DNA of 42,197 nt from an uncultured Lewinella sp. (GTDB lineage: Bacteria > Bacteroidota > Bacteroidia > Chitinophagales > Saprospiraceae): the NCBI GenBank assembly GCA_937873655.1, contig CALMYQ010000138.1, positions 1 through 42,197 on the forward strand. Reading direction: 5' to 3'. Position numbers and translations under genes: made by a program. How positions within the stretch are numbered: position 1 is the first letter of the stretch; every line of letters begins with the position of its first letter. Shown in pieces: positions 17,089 through 26,345 of this stretch. The notes below the pieces were generated by a model. The model did no database searches. It saw nothing but the letters and a program-made list of their open reading frames with translations, and was not told the origin of the DNA.

Positions 17089-18507
17089 ATGAAGATCAGT
17101 CTTTGCACAATCATATTATTATTCCCTCTATTTCTGTCCGGACAAAAGATCACCGTTTCCGAAGACATCCCCCTGCGCAGCGAAGCAGCCTACGAGCTGA
17201 TCGGTGAGCTGAAAGGCCGTACGCTCCTGTTTCGCAACCGCACAACAGAGTTTGAGGTTCAGGCCTTTGACGAACAAATGCACATGGCCTGGAGCAAGGA
17301 ATTGAAGCTGGATCACCGGTCCGCCAAAATCCTGGGTATCATCCCTTCCCAGGAGGATTTCACGATTTTTTATTATTTCCGGTCTAAGGGCAATACCATC
17401 CTCAAGGCAGATAAATTCGACCCGGCCGCCAACCTGAAGGACTCCTCGACCGTCCACAATTTCGGTTTCCTGTTCTTTACGCCCGATTTTGAGATCGTCC
17501 GCTCCGAGGATTATTCCAAAGCCCTTATTTATTACATCGAAAAACAATCCATCATCCGGGCGCAGGTATTCGATATCAACCGCATGAAATTGCTCTGGGA
17601 TAAAAGCTTCTCGCCGGAAGAATTTTACTATACGGAAGACTTCTCCCAGATGGCGGTCGATAATGCCGGCAACCTTTACCTGATGCTCCAGAAAGACAAC
17701 TTCAGAAACCGCAGGAAACAGCATTACCACGAAATTTTCGAATACCGTTTCGCCTCCGATGAATTCAGGCACTTCCAGGTCCCGTTTCAGGGCAGGCTGA
17801 CCTACGACGCCCACTATACCTATGACAACATGAACAAGTGGCTGGTGGCCACCGGTTTCTACGGCGAAAAGGATCAACACCGCGCCAACGGATATTTTTA
17901 CCTTCGCATAGACCCCAACGACCCGGAGGGCGGAATACTGCATTTCATCCCCTTCGATGAAGAGCTCATCAACAGCCTGGACACCAAAAAGAATGACCGG
18001 CGCGACTGGCTCAACGAAATATCCGTACGGGAAACCATCCTCAGGCGGGACGGCGGCGCCTTGCTGGTCGCTGAAAAAAACCATATCTTCGAACGGCGGA
18101 GCGGCGTCAACCGAACCTATTTCAACGGCATTCCGAGCAATATGGTAGATTATTTCTTTGACGAACTCCTCATTTTCTCGATACACCCGGACGGGAAGTC
18201 GCATTGGCAGAACATTTTGCATAAAAAGCAGTATTCACAGGACGACGGCGGGGTGTATTCCTCCTACTTCCTGTTCAAAACCTCCCACAACCTGCGTTTC
18301 CTGTTCAACGATGAGATCCGGTTTGAGAACACCATCAGCGAATATGTGCTCAACGGATACGGCGAATACGACCGCAACAGCATTCTCAGCACCACCAATC
18401 TCGACCTCCGGCTCAGGTTCAGGGATGCTGTACAGGTAGCGTCCAATGCCCTGATCGTGCCCAGTGAGAGAAGGAACCGGTTGAAGCTGGTGAAGATGGA
18501 ATTTTGA
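17089..18507 (+). CDS. Secreted protein of unknown function
   Basis: 472 aa with a clear signal peptide (MKISLCTIILLFPLFLSGQK). No family is recognised. The mature part consists of many short beta-type segments with recurrent aromatic residues (e.g. DFTIFYYFRSKGNTILKADK, FLFFTPDFEIVRSEDYSKAL), compatible with a beta-propeller, but without a diagnostic repeat. No C-terminal sorting domain, so it probably stays in the periplasm or outer membrane. It is divergent from trmB (125-bp gap) and converges with the membrane protein gene (26 bp). In the upstream gap TAAATTTA (17056-17063) is one base off a -7 box. Confidence 0.8.
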   Translation: MKISLCTIILLFPLFLSGQKITVSEDIPLRSEAAYELIGELKGRTLLFRNRTTEFEVQAFDEQMHMAWSKELKLDHRSAKILGIIPSQEDFTIFYYFRSKGNTILKADKFDPAANLKDSSTVHNFGFLFFTPDFEIVRSEDYSKALIYYIEKQSIIRAQVFDINRMKLLWDKSFSPEEFYYTEDFSQMAVDNAGNLYLMLQKDNFRNRRKQHYHEIFEYRFASDEFRHFQVPFQGRLTYDAHYTYDNMNKWLVATGFYGEKDQHRANGYFYLRIDPNDPEGGILHFIPFDEELINSLDTKKNDRRDWLNEISVRETILRRDGGALLVAEKNHIFERRSGVNRTYFNGIPSNMVDYFFDELLIFSIHPDGKSHWQNILHKKQYSQDDGGVYSSYFLFKTSHNLRFLFNDEIRFENTISEYVLNGYGEYDRNSILSTTNLDLRLRFRDAVQVASNALIVPSERRNRLKLVKMEF

Positions 18508-18533
18508 TTGCGGGGTAACGCTATTCCCAGGCT

Positions 18534-19760
18534 TCAGGTGATCAGGTGGTTAAAGGGGTCTGAATGGGCGTCTTCTTTTGGCGTTTCAATCTCTACTTCA
18601 AAGGCTGGTTCATCCAATTTCAGGTAGGCAGTCAGGAGCTTCCGGTTCTCATGGATCAGAATGATCAGCGGGGCAATAGTCAGGATCAAAGCAATCCTCC
18701 CCCAAGTGGGGTCAGGGATTAACTGTATAATCCCAAAATTCAGGATATTCATTAATCCGAAAAACAACCCCAGTTTGAGGCCGAGAGAAGCATCAAAACC
18801 GGCATGACATATTACAGATACCGCAATTCCCAGGAAAAAAATCCGCCATACCCAGGAATGGGCCAAAATGCTCAAAAAATAGAAATCCCAGGAATTCCCG
18901 CCTCCAACCACGGCAAAGAACAGAAGCACTGCCAACGCACCCAAGATATAGGTAAGCTGGCCGGCCCTTTCCCGCCAATTTTTAATTGCAATGAATAACA
19001 ATCCCAGCGCTATCAGGTTACTAATGAAAAAAATATTGATGCCCCGATTGATTGCACCATATATCAATGAATCGGTCAGGTGCTCGTAGCCAGGGGTTTT
19101 CAACCTCCAATTTAATGTCAGCACCCCAAAAAGGAAAATGATCGCCATAACGATCGGCAACAGCAGGTTGATTGGTTGTTCCGGCTCTTCTTCAGATTCT
19201 GTTTCAATAGAAAAACCGATATCCTGCTCCCTGGCTATCAACCAAAATAACAAGACATAAAAAAGTATCAACAAAAGGGTCGGAAGTCCCGGTTGGGAGG
19301 TCAGGAACTGATTAATCATTGAAAATAAAAACTTGAATAATTCACCCAGTACAATCAGTAAAACATAGGCAAAATCCTTGCGATCATTTGCAATTGGGAA
19401 AAGAGTGGCCGTATGTACCAGGAGGTGAATATAAATGAAAGAATATCCTGCAGAAAACAACACTACGGAAGCCGTCCAGCTAATTGGTGATACAGGGAAC
19501 TTAAGGATCAATTGTCCTACTAGCATAACAAATGCAGCTCCAAACAAACCCATTTTAACAGCCCGGATCCGCAAACTTAGCCATCCACCAAAAATAAATG
19601 CGCCGCCTTCTATCAATTCGAGGTACCGAACCAGATCAGGCATACCGTACACGCCATCGCCCTGCGTAAATTCAGGATTGTAAATGAAATGAATGGCTCC
19701 GAGGATACAGAACAACAACAGCAACCGGTAATAGACCTGAGGATAAATGCTACGCCACAT
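18534..19760 (-). CDS. Polytopic membrane protein, AT-rich, possibly degenerate MFS/POT-like
   Basis: 408 aa with about ten to twelve hydrophobic segments, starting MWRSIYPQVYYRLLLLFCIL. The first half (ELIEGGAFIFGGWLSLRIRAVKMGLFG, then SAGYSFIYIHLLVHT) recalls the helix 2/3 loop of MFS or POT transporters but lacks clear motif residues. A charged central loop (ESEEEPEQP) separates two bundles, as in MFS proteins. Codon use is visibly AT-richer than in neighbouring genes, hinting at acquisition or relaxed selection. It starts 34 bp downstream of the nuclease-helicase stop and may be cotranscribed with it. Substrate unknown. Confidence 0.75.
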   Translation of the reverse strand: MWRSIYPQVYYRLLLLFCILGAIHFIYNPEFTQGDGVYGMPDLVRYLELIEGGAFIFGGWLSLRIRAVKMGLFGAAFVMLVGQLILKFPVSPISWTASVVLFSAGYSFIYIHLLVHTATLFPIANDRKDFAYVLLIVLGELFKFLFSMINQFLTSQPGLPTLLLILFYVLLFWLIAREQDIGFSIETESEEEPEQPINLLLPIVMAIIFLFGVLTLNWRLKTPGYEHLTDSLIYGAINRGINIFFISNLIALGLLFIAIKNWRERAGQLTYILGALAVLLFFAVVGGGNSWDFYFLSILAHSWVWRIFFLGIAVSVICHAGFDASLGLKLGLFFGLMNILNFGIIQLIPDPTWGRIALILTIAPLIILIHENRKLLTAYLKLDEPAFEVEIETPKEDAHSDPFNHLIT

Positions 19761-19794
19761 GGAATCGAGGTTTAATCATCAATCAAAACAAGCA

Positions 19795-22700
19795 TCATAT
19801 TGTTACCTTCCGGCAGAAATCCATCAGCCTGCCGTATACCGGGCTTTCCTTCAACACGCCCGGATTACCCAGGATAACCAGGTGTTCCCGTGCACGGGTC
19901 AGCGCGACATTCAGTTTGCGGTCGACGCCTTCGTCGTTCTGCGCGCTGAGGGAGGTCATCTGGGAATAATGGTTGGTGCACAGGGAGATCAGGATCACGT
20001 CCCTGGCGCCCCCCTGGTACCGCTCTACCGTGTCGATGGTAAGGCCGTCCGGGTCGATGCCGGCATCCGTCAGGCTTTGGCGGATCATGGCGATCTGGGC
20101 TCTGTATGGGGTAATAATCCCGATATTGAGCGTTCTATCCTGTTGTTTATATAATTGGGTGAACGCCGCTGTCAGTCGGGCGATCAGCGCCGCTTCGCAG
20201 CGGTTTGTTTTCAGGTTGGCGCTGGTGAGATCGACTTCTGTAGGCATAAATATGACCCGTTCAGCGGCCATCACTTTCGCAAGGGTTTGATCGGTGTCCG
20301 GCTCAGTCAGTTTCAGCGGGGCGACCTGCCTGTTCCTGCCTGGCGTTCCTTCGGGAAGAATATCCAGTTTACCCTCGTAGAAGTGTTCATTGGGGAAGGC
20401 CATAATGCCGGCATGCATACGCCCCTGTTTGCTCAATTGCCCATAAGCCCAGGTCCACCCCTGTCGCTGGCACTGCAGGTATAACCGCTCAAAAAGCGAA
20501 TTGCGCAGGTCGGTAAATCCGGCATCCGTCAGCAGGGGGTCCCGCACAACGGAATGGGTCACCGGTTGGGTCACTACGGCAGGCAATTGCCGGTGATCGC
20601 CGATGAGGATAAAGCGGCCGATTTGCGCCAACAAGCTGATCAGCATAGGTTCGAGCACCTGGGAGGCTTCATCCACAATTACCCGGTCAAACTTCTTCAA
20701 TTTCAGCAACTCGGGTTTACCGGCTACCGAAGCCACCGTTCCTACTATGATCCGGTGATCGGCGATCAGGGATTTCAGTTCTTTCCGGGTGGACAGTTTT
20801 TCCAGTTTGGACTGGAGGAGCTGGTCGTGAAACCGGGAATCGGAGGCGTATCGCGAGCCGATCCGGAGGTAGTCTCCCCTCACCTGTTCGCCGATTTGTT
20901 CAATGGCTTCGCAGATCTCATCCACTGCCCGGTTGGTATAGGCCAGCACCAGGAGGTTTTCCTTACCGGCATTCAGCAGGCGTTCCACCATCAGCCGGAG
21001 CACGACACTGGTTTTGCCGGTCCCCGGCGGCCCCCAGAGCAGGAAATAATCCCTGGCTTCCAGGGCCCGGGCCATCAGGATCGATTGTTCTTCCGTAGCG
21101 CCCGGCAGGACGGGGCCAATTATTTCTCCCGGGTCGGCAGGCGGCCGCTGCCCCAACAGCAGGGACCTGCGGCTTTTGGGTGCGCGTGCGAACTCGAAGA
21201 GGTTCCTGTACATGCCCGTAAACCCGCTTTCGAGCAGGTCGTGTTCCAGATTCCAGCTGGAAAACCTGGAAAAGATCGATTGGTTGAACTGTCTGGACCG
21301 GAGGCGCACCGCAACCGTTACAGCGTCCAGGGTTACCACCGTGCATTTGAAGATCTGGTTGTGCAAAACCGGTTGGTCGCCCTCCGACTGCGGGTAGAGC
21401 ACGGCGATATCTCCGATCCTGAAATTGGCCAGCGGGTTGGTCGATTCCGTTCTGGCAAAAGTGATGACGGGCTCTTGCCCTGAGGAGCGGTTGTCCGTGA
21501 TGACCAGGCCGGCCAGCACATCAAATCCGGCTTCTTTTTCGTCGTAGCTGTTCAACCACAAAGCCGCCAGGCCATTAACGGCATCGAGGCCGGCCACCCC
21601 GGTTTTGGCCAGTTGCTGTTCACGAGCGATAAATCCAGCAAATGCAATAAAATAGCGCCGGTCCAGCGGGCTCATACCCTGGTAAACTTCCTGAAACAAC
21701 GCCAGGTCGCGCAGTCCGAAACCTTTTCTACCGGGAAAATGTGCAGGTTGCAGCCGGCCGAACAGCCTGGCGCCCTGCTCTTCCAGGTCATCAGCGGTGA
21801 TCCCCAAGCCGGCCAGCAACCGGTCGATGGCGATCATCTGGTTGCGGACCTGAAGGGCTTCCCATTGGTGGGCCTTCACCGGCGGGGCAAACCTGAGTTG
21901 ACGGTCATCCGCGCCGGAGTAGAGGATATAACACGCGATTTCGATCTCCTTGCCAAAAACAGAGCGGATCAGCAGGTCGTACAGCAAGGTCTGGGTAAAA
22001 TGATTGCTGCTCAGGCCGTAAATATTGGGCATAAATGATTTGCCGCTCTTCAATTCTATGATGGCGCCACGCGCTGCATTTCCCTCCGATTCAGCGAGAT
22101 GCAGTACATCCAGACGCCCTTGCAGGCCATACATTTCCGAATAGAAAGAAGGTTCGAGGTTGCATTGCTCCGGCAGAATGCCTGCTTTACCCAGATCCTG
22201 GGCCACGAGTTGTTTGAGGTGAACAAAATGCGCCTGGGCCTCCCCTGAGAGTTTTCGGATCTCCTGGTCGGAAAACAGGCTGAATGCCAGCGGGTGGAGC
22301 TTGAATATTTTACCCAGCAGGTCCTGATAGGTCGCCGAAGGGTCCGTCATCAATTCATCCAGGAAAAAATTGGCGATGTTTCCCAGCATGAGCGGCGGGG
22401 TATGCTCTACCGGCAGGAACCTGCCCAGCAAATACTGCCAGGGGTCTGTTTCATTGGCCCTGAAACACTCTGCAATGGCAGATACTTCGATCAGGTAATC
22501 CGGTTCCAGGACCAATCCGCGGGGCCGGTAGATCCCGTCCTTGCCAACTTCCACCTCCAGCAAATTCACCACACATGGAAACCCGATCACTTTGCGGAGC
22601 ACCTGGACGGAAGGCGTGAACAGTTCATTCCGGTCCGCGACATTGTACTGAACGCGACGGATCTCTTCCGGGTTGTTCTCTTCCCGGACCAGTAGGATCT

Positions 22701-23157
22701 CCTGTGTTTCCTCCTCTTCCAGCGCCAATACGCGGACAACCGGCAAGTACCGGTCAACACGAGAGGGTCGGTATGGCAGCGGCCAGTTGTCGGGCAGCAA
22801 CTCCCGGAGCGTGTCCGGGACCGGGGTTTCCAGGATCGCCTCAATGGCAAGTGCGAAAGCCTTCAGTCCGGTCAGGTACACCGGTCCGGCATCTTCCGTG
22901 CGCGGGGATGAAGCCTTGCGTCGGAATTGATGGAGATAAAATTGCAGGGTCTTGTCGAGTTGGAAGGTGTGGCAGGCATAAGCCAGTCGTGCGAAGAAGG
23001 TAGAAAAGTAGAATTGTTCCTTGCGGGTAACTTCCGTGATCAGGCGGTGGAGCAATTGAAAAAGCACTTCGATTTTCCCGGCCTCGTCCAGTGCATCATT
23101 GCCGGCAACTTTTTGAAGTTCCCGGTAAAAGAGTTCCGCCAAGGCTTCCTTATTCAT
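19795..23157 (-). CDS. Dna2-like fusion of PD-(D/E)XK nuclease and SF1 helicase
   Basis: 1120 aa. Residues about 1-330 are unassigned. A Cas4/RecB/Dna2-type nuclease follows: GLQGRLDVL with Asp350, IIELKSGKS with Glu368 and Lys370, and HFTQTLLYDLL with Gln389 and Tyr393. I see no Cys set that would hold the 4Fe-4S cluster of Dna2. The helicase half is of the DNA2/NAM7/Upf1 type (SF1B): Walker A GPPGTGKT (709-716), motif II DEAS (829-832), motif III GDHRQLPA (853-860), motif V DTVERYQGGARDVI and motif VI VALTRAREHL (1084-1093). Expected to unwind and cut DNA ends or flaps. A repair role is likely; a defence role is possible but the neighbourhood gives no support. Confidence 0.9.
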   Translation of the reverse strand: MNKEALAELFYRELQKVAGNDALDEAGKIEVLFQLLHRLITEVTRKEQFYFSTFFARLAYACHTFQLDKTLQFYLHQFRRKASSPRTEDAGPVYLTGLKAFALAIEAILETPVPDTLRELLPDNWPLPYRPSRVDRYLPVVRVLALEEEETQEILLVREENNPEEIRRVQYNVADRNELFTPSVQVLRKVIGFPCVVNLLEVEVGKDGIYRPRGLVLEPDYLIEVSAIAECFRANETDPWQYLLGRFLPVEHTPPLMLGNIANFFLDELMTDPSATYQDLLGKIFKLHPLAFSLFSDQEIRKLSGEAQAHFVHLKQLVAQDLGKAGILPEQCNLEPSFYSEMYGLQGRLDVLHLAESEGNAARGAIIELKSGKSFMPNIYGLSSNHFTQTLLYDLLIRSVFGKEIEIACYILYSGADDRQLRFAPPVKAHQWEALQVRNQMIAIDRLLAGLGITADDLEEQGARLFGRLQPAHFPGRKGFGLRDLALFQEVYQGMSPLDRRYFIAFAGFIAREQQLAKTGVAGLDAVNGLAALWLNSYDEKEAGFDVLAGLVITDNRSSGQEPVITFARTESTNPLANFRIGDIAVLYPQSEGDQPVLHNQIFKCTVVTLDAVTVAVRLRSRQFNQSIFSRFSSWNLEHDLLESGFTGMYRNLFEFARAPKSRRSLLLGQRPPADPGEIIGPVLPGATEEQSILMARALEARDYFLLWGPPGTGKTSVVLRLMVERLLNAGKENLLVLAYTNRAVDEICEAIEQIGEQVRGDYLRIGSRYASDSRFHDQLLQSKLEKLSTRKELKSLIADHRIIVGTVASVAGKPELLKLKKFDRVIVDEASQVLEPMLISLLAQIGRFILIGDHRQLPAVVTQPVTHSVVRDPLLTDAGFTDLRNSLFERLYLQCQRQGWTWAYGQLSKQGRMHAGIMAFPNEHFYEGKLDILPEGTPGRNRQVAPLKLTEPDTDQTLAKVMAAERVIFMPTEVDLTSANLKTNRCEAALIARLTAAFTQLYKQQDRTLNIGIITPYRAQIAMIRQSLTDAGIDPDGLTIDTVERYQGGARDVILISLCTNHYSQMTSLSAQNDEGVDRKLNVALTRAREHLVILGNPGVLKESPVYGRLMDFCRKVTI

Positions 23158-23182
23158 CAGCAGGTGATCTGTAGCGAGGGAT

Positions 23183-23217
23183 AAAAAGCAGCCCTGTATC
23201 CTGAGCAGGAACAGGGC
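23183..23217 (-). terminator. Terminator-like hairpin in the leader of the nuclease-helicase gene
   Basis: Read leftward, the stem is GCCCTGT/ACAGGGC (23217-23211 with 23197-23191) extended by TCCTG/CAGGA with one bulge and a two-base loop, then TGC and five T (23187-23183). It lies only 26 bp before the ATG at 23157 and downstream of the promoter-like box at 23410. It could terminate readthrough from the acyltransferase gene, or act as an attenuator of the helicase gene. Confidence 0.6.
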
Positions 23218-23409
23218 CCCAAAAAACGCGCTCTCTCTGATGTAAAGATAAAAATGTCCTGTATGAGTTGTATTGGGGTTTGGGCAGATCGGAACCCTGA
23301 ACCATTCACAAGGCGCCGGTCATTTCAGGAAATTTTCACTTCATCCGAGCAAAGAAACGGAAAATTTTGTACAGGGACTATGCTAAGGACTACTTTTTTT
23401 AAGTATAGG

Positions 23410-23417
23410 CAAATATA
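23410..23417 (-). promoter_or_regulatory. Candidate -7 box TATATTTG for the nuclease-helicase gene
   Basis: On the minus strand TATATTTG matches TAnnTTTG exactly; the expected -33 position is AT-rich without a clear TTTG. It lies in the 348-bp gap 23158-23505 and implies a leader of about 245 nt holding the terminator-like hairpin. Apart from these two elements I see nothing in that gap. Confidence 0.5.
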
Positions 23418-23505
23418 CAGGATTTTTAGTTAAATTTAAATCGTGACCATTATTTTTTCTGATTTCCCGGGGATTCACCCTGTTTTAGACCTGTAAATCT
23501 CTGTT

Positions 23506-24804
23506 TCACCCACATTTATTGGGCATTTGACGGATAATTTCCTGCCGCTGCTTTGCCAGCCGCCTGCGAACGATCGGCGGTGTGCGGCGGTAAGCTTCGG
23601 ACTCCCGCCAACCGGCGGCCCAGGAGCGGTACCAGATCGCGAAATACCCGGCCGTCACGCACAATGCCGCTATGGCAACGCCGTTCCAGCCCGCCAGCAG
23701 TCCGCCTGCCGCCAGCAACAAAAGCGACCAGATCAGTGAACTGACGAGGGCTATCACGATGCGCACCGGTTCGAAGAATTCAATATGGCGCACTTTGTTG
23801 TTGACCACATAACGGGCCAGCGCAAGCGGCGGCCAGGTTGCCAGCGTACCAACCGCCCAAACCGGCAGGCCCAGGATCAGGCCTGCGCCCAGCAGGAAGT
23901 GCCTGCCCGGTGAGTAACGACGCAGCGCCCTGTCGCTCAGCCCGTATTGACTGATCTCCTGAAAATAAGCCTGCGTCGATTGTTCCAGCGCCTTTTTTTC
24001 TTCTTCCGGCATAACGTTCACCCAGTCGACGATGCGCTTTTCACATTCAAACCGGCCGGTTGCCCTGCGATTGACCGGAGGCAGCAACGGATCGGTTCGT
24101 TCTGATCTGCAAATCACCAGCAGGTACTCCGTCAATTGCTCGTCCTGCGGCCGGTCGATGGAGATTACGCTTTCCAACATCCGGTCGCGCAGGTCGTCGG
24201 TCAGTTTGGAAATGGCCTTGTTGGGGTTGGTCTGGTAATCTTCGAGGTAGAGCCTGACGGGGATCGGTTCGCCGAAGCGGATCATGATTTCCGACCTCAC
24301 CTGGTTGGGGTAGGTATAATTGACCCCTGTCGGCACGATATACAGGTCCGGCAGGTCCGGATATTTGTCAAAGGCGCCGAAAGCGATCCGGGCAGCCCCT
24401 TTTTTCAGGCTTTGGAGGCGCTTTTCCTGCTGGGTACTCCCTTCGGCCAGGATCATGAGGGTTTTGTCCGACGCCAATGCGCGGAAACAATGATCAAAGG
24501 ATTCGAAGTTGTTCTTGATTTTTTCATACCCGCCGTCCTTCATGCGGTAGACCGGGATCATGTGCAGGTCGGCCAGGATTTTGGCGTAGAACGATTTTTT
24601 GAAAATATCCCCGCGGACGAGGAAGTAGAGCGGCCGGTCGAGGAAGCAGGCCAGCACGCAGGGCTCGATGAAGGCGGTCGGGTGGTTGGCCGCCAGGATG
24701 ACCGGCTTGTTTTTCGGAATGCGATCGGCGTGCGAAAGGAAAATCCGCTTGTAGTTGATCTGCAAGGCTAGCGCCGCAACCGGTCGTACGATGGAATACA
24801 ACAT
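23506..24804 (-). CDS. PlsC-type 1-acyl-glycerol-phosphate acyltransferase family protein
   Basis: 432 aa. An N-terminal acyltransferase domain (about 30-220) has the motif I region AANHPTAFIEPCVL, motif II with FLVRGDIFKKSFYAKILADLHMIPVYR, and motif III LMILAEGSTQQEKRL followed by KKGAARIAFG, then the VPTGVNYT strand. In motif I relatives commonly have HPNSFLDP; here the Asp is Glu. The second half has a soluble helical part and two to four hydrophobic segments (about 300-400), so the protein is membrane bound. It should transfer acyl chains to glycerol phosphate or lysophospholipid; which one cannot be told. It starts 57 bp after the ATP-grasp-like gene, in the same direction. Confidence 0.85.
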   Translation of the reverse strand: MLYSIVRPVAALALQINYKRIFLSHADRIPKNKPVILAANHPTAFIEPCVLACFLDRPLYFLVRGDIFKKSFYAKILADLHMIPVYRMKDGGYEKIKNNFESFDHCFRALASDKTLMILAEGSTQQEKRLQSLKKGAARIAFGAFDKYPDLPDLYIVPTGVNYTYPNQVRSEIMIRFGEPIPVRLYLEDYQTNPNKAISKLTDDLRDRMLESVISIDRPQDEQLTEYLLVICRSERTDPLLPPVNRRATGRFECEKRIVDWVNVMPEEEKKALEQSTQAYFQEISQYGLSDRALRRYSPGRHFLLGAGLILGLPVWAVGTLATWPPLALARYVVNNKVRHIEFFEPVRIVIALVSSLIWSLLLLAAGGLLAGWNGVAIAALCVTAGYFAIWYRSWAAGWRESEAYRRTPPIVRRRLAKQRQEIIRQMPNKCG

Positions 24805-24861
24805 GAATCGTTTATTTTGCCAACCCCGCGAAAGTAGGCCATTTCACCCTATCCGCCTTCA

Positions 24862-26325
24862 TCAGGTCAGCAATATTTCTTTCACCAACGCCTCATCGTC
24901 ATTGAAGGACTTGAAGTATTTGAGCCTGAAACGCCCTTGTTTATTGAGCAGCATCTGGGCCATTTTATCGATTGCGATCATGGAGAGAACGGTCTGGATA
25001 TAGGCCTCGATCAGGTCGTCGACGCCGATGCCGAGCTTGTTGAAATCCCGCCGGTCCATGAGGATCAGGCGGTTGGTGTCGCTGTCCCAGGTCCCGTCCG
25101 GTTTTTTGATGGAGAGGTTGGTGCCCAGCATATCCCACGAATCGGTGCCGGCAGCCAGGTGATCTTCCAGGGGGAGGAGCGCCCGGCGGGCATACGTGCA
25201 AAGCGGCCGGATGCCGTGGTCGGTAGAGCTGACCATCATGCGGAGGTCGGCCACATAGGTATCGCCCTTGCTGTTGGGAATGGTCCCGACGTGATATAAT
25301 TTGCCTTTGGAACTGGTGGAGCTCCATTGGTAATTCCCGATCAGGCTCTGGACAATAAACCGGTCATACACATACTCAGAAGCCATAAAGCGATCGAGCT
25401 CTTCCTGGTTCACGATGGTGAATACGCCCTGCCCCGCATTGCTGTAGGGGATTTTCACCACGGCCTGGCCGCCCAGTTTTTTCACCCAAACCGGCACCTG
25501 GCTCTTGTGGACGTCCCAGATGGTTTCGGGAATGTTGATCTTCAGGCCCGTGCCTTCCAGTTCGGCATTGAACAGGTCATAGGCTTTTGCGGCAATGAGC
25601 TTGTTGCGTCCGCCGGCCAGGCAGGCCAAAACGGGATTGAATATCCGGGTACGGGTATGCAAGGGCAGTCTGTTCCAGGGGCGTTGCGTGAGGTAACGGA
25701 ATACGGCCCTGACCGGATGCCGTTCATCGTTTTCATCCCGGACCATCATGACGCCGTCCTGGAAGGACACCGCCGGGTCCGGGTCGTTTTGGTAAAAAGG
25801 CATGCACCAGACCTTTTCCTGGAATACGTCGGCGATGACGGCGGCGTAACCGGTGGCTTCCATGGGGTTCTTGTCATAGATGACGGCCAGGTCGCCTTTG
25901 AGGCCGGTGCGTTTGCTTTCGACAAAAGGTTTGAACGTCCGTTCGATCAGGAGGCGATAGCCGCCTTGCTCCTGGTTGTCATCCGTCAGCGGCATCGACT
26001 TTTGCCCGGACGGGCAGGAATTGTTCTCGATAACGACCATTTGCCGTTTGCCGCCGGCGGAGGTGACGTTGAGCAGGTCGGCGCCGGCCCAGAAGAACTG
26101 ACGGCACCGGTAGTTGAGCCATTGCCTTAGGGCCTCACTGTCCACAGTCGGATGGAGGTGGCAATACCTGTTGATCACGCGTTCCTGGTCGAGGTTGAGA
26201 AAGAAGTTGACCATTGGGTGAATGGTCGCGTTGAGCGCTTTTGGATACCAATGCATATGGGCCTCAAACTCTCCGGGTTGAACCGTTTTGGCGCTTGTTT
26301 TCGGCGTAAATTTGGTTTCCGGCAT
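24862..26325 (-). CDS. ATP-grasp-like protein of unknown function
   Basis: 487 aa from the ATG at 26325 (MPETKFTPKT); the ATG at 26340 would start almost at the predicted transcription start and is less likely. The segment VVKIPYSNAGQGV followed by FTIVNQEELDRFM and RFIVQSLIGNYQWS resembles the glycine-rich ATP-binding strand and adenine-contacting strand of ATP-grasp ligases. An earlier motif, VIENNSCPSGQKSMPL, and the late LGTNLSIKKP plus RLILMDRRDFNKLGIG could supply metal ligands. No named family is recognised. An ATP-dependent carboxylate-amine or similar ligation would follow if the fold is right. It may be cotranscribed with the acyltransferase downstream. Confidence 0.75.
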   Translation of the reverse strand: MPETKFTPKTSAKTVQPGEFEAHMHWYPKALNATIHPMVNFFLNLDQERVINRYCHLHPTVDSEALRQWLNYRCRQFFWAGADLLNVTSAGGKRQMVVIENNSCPSGQKSMPLTDDNQEQGGYRLLIERTFKPFVESKRTGLKGDLAVIYDKNPMEATGYAAVIADVFQEKVWCMPFYQNDPDPAVSFQDGVMMVRDENDERHPVRAVFRYLTQRPWNRLPLHTRTRIFNPVLACLAGGRNKLIAAKAYDLFNAELEGTGLKINIPETIWDVHKSQVPVWVKKLGGQAVVKIPYSNAGQGVFTIVNQEELDRFMASEYVYDRFIVQSLIGNYQWSSTSSKGKLYHVGTIPNSKGDTYVADLRMMVSSTDHGIRPLCTYARRALLPLEDHLAAGTDSWDMLGTNLSIKKPDGTWDSDTNRLILMDRRDFNKLGIGVDDLIEAYIQTVLSMIAIDKMAQMLLNKQGRFRLKYFKSFNDDEALVKEILLT

Positions 26326-26345
26326 AGAAGAGTTGAACATTTTTT

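Noticed and set aside
20554..21483. 309-codon frame on the plus strand
   Set aside because: Antisense to the nuclease-helicase, whose motifs cover the same stretch.
25327..26130. 267-codon plus-strand frame
   Set aside because: Antisense shadow of the ATP-grasp-like gene; no family features or start signals.
19795..26325. Complete anti-phage defence island around the nuclease-helicase
   Set aside because: Neighbours are a membrane protein, an acyltransferase and an ATP-grasp-like protein; no restriction, toxin-antitoxin, CBASS, Gabija, Zorya or similar partner is recognisable.
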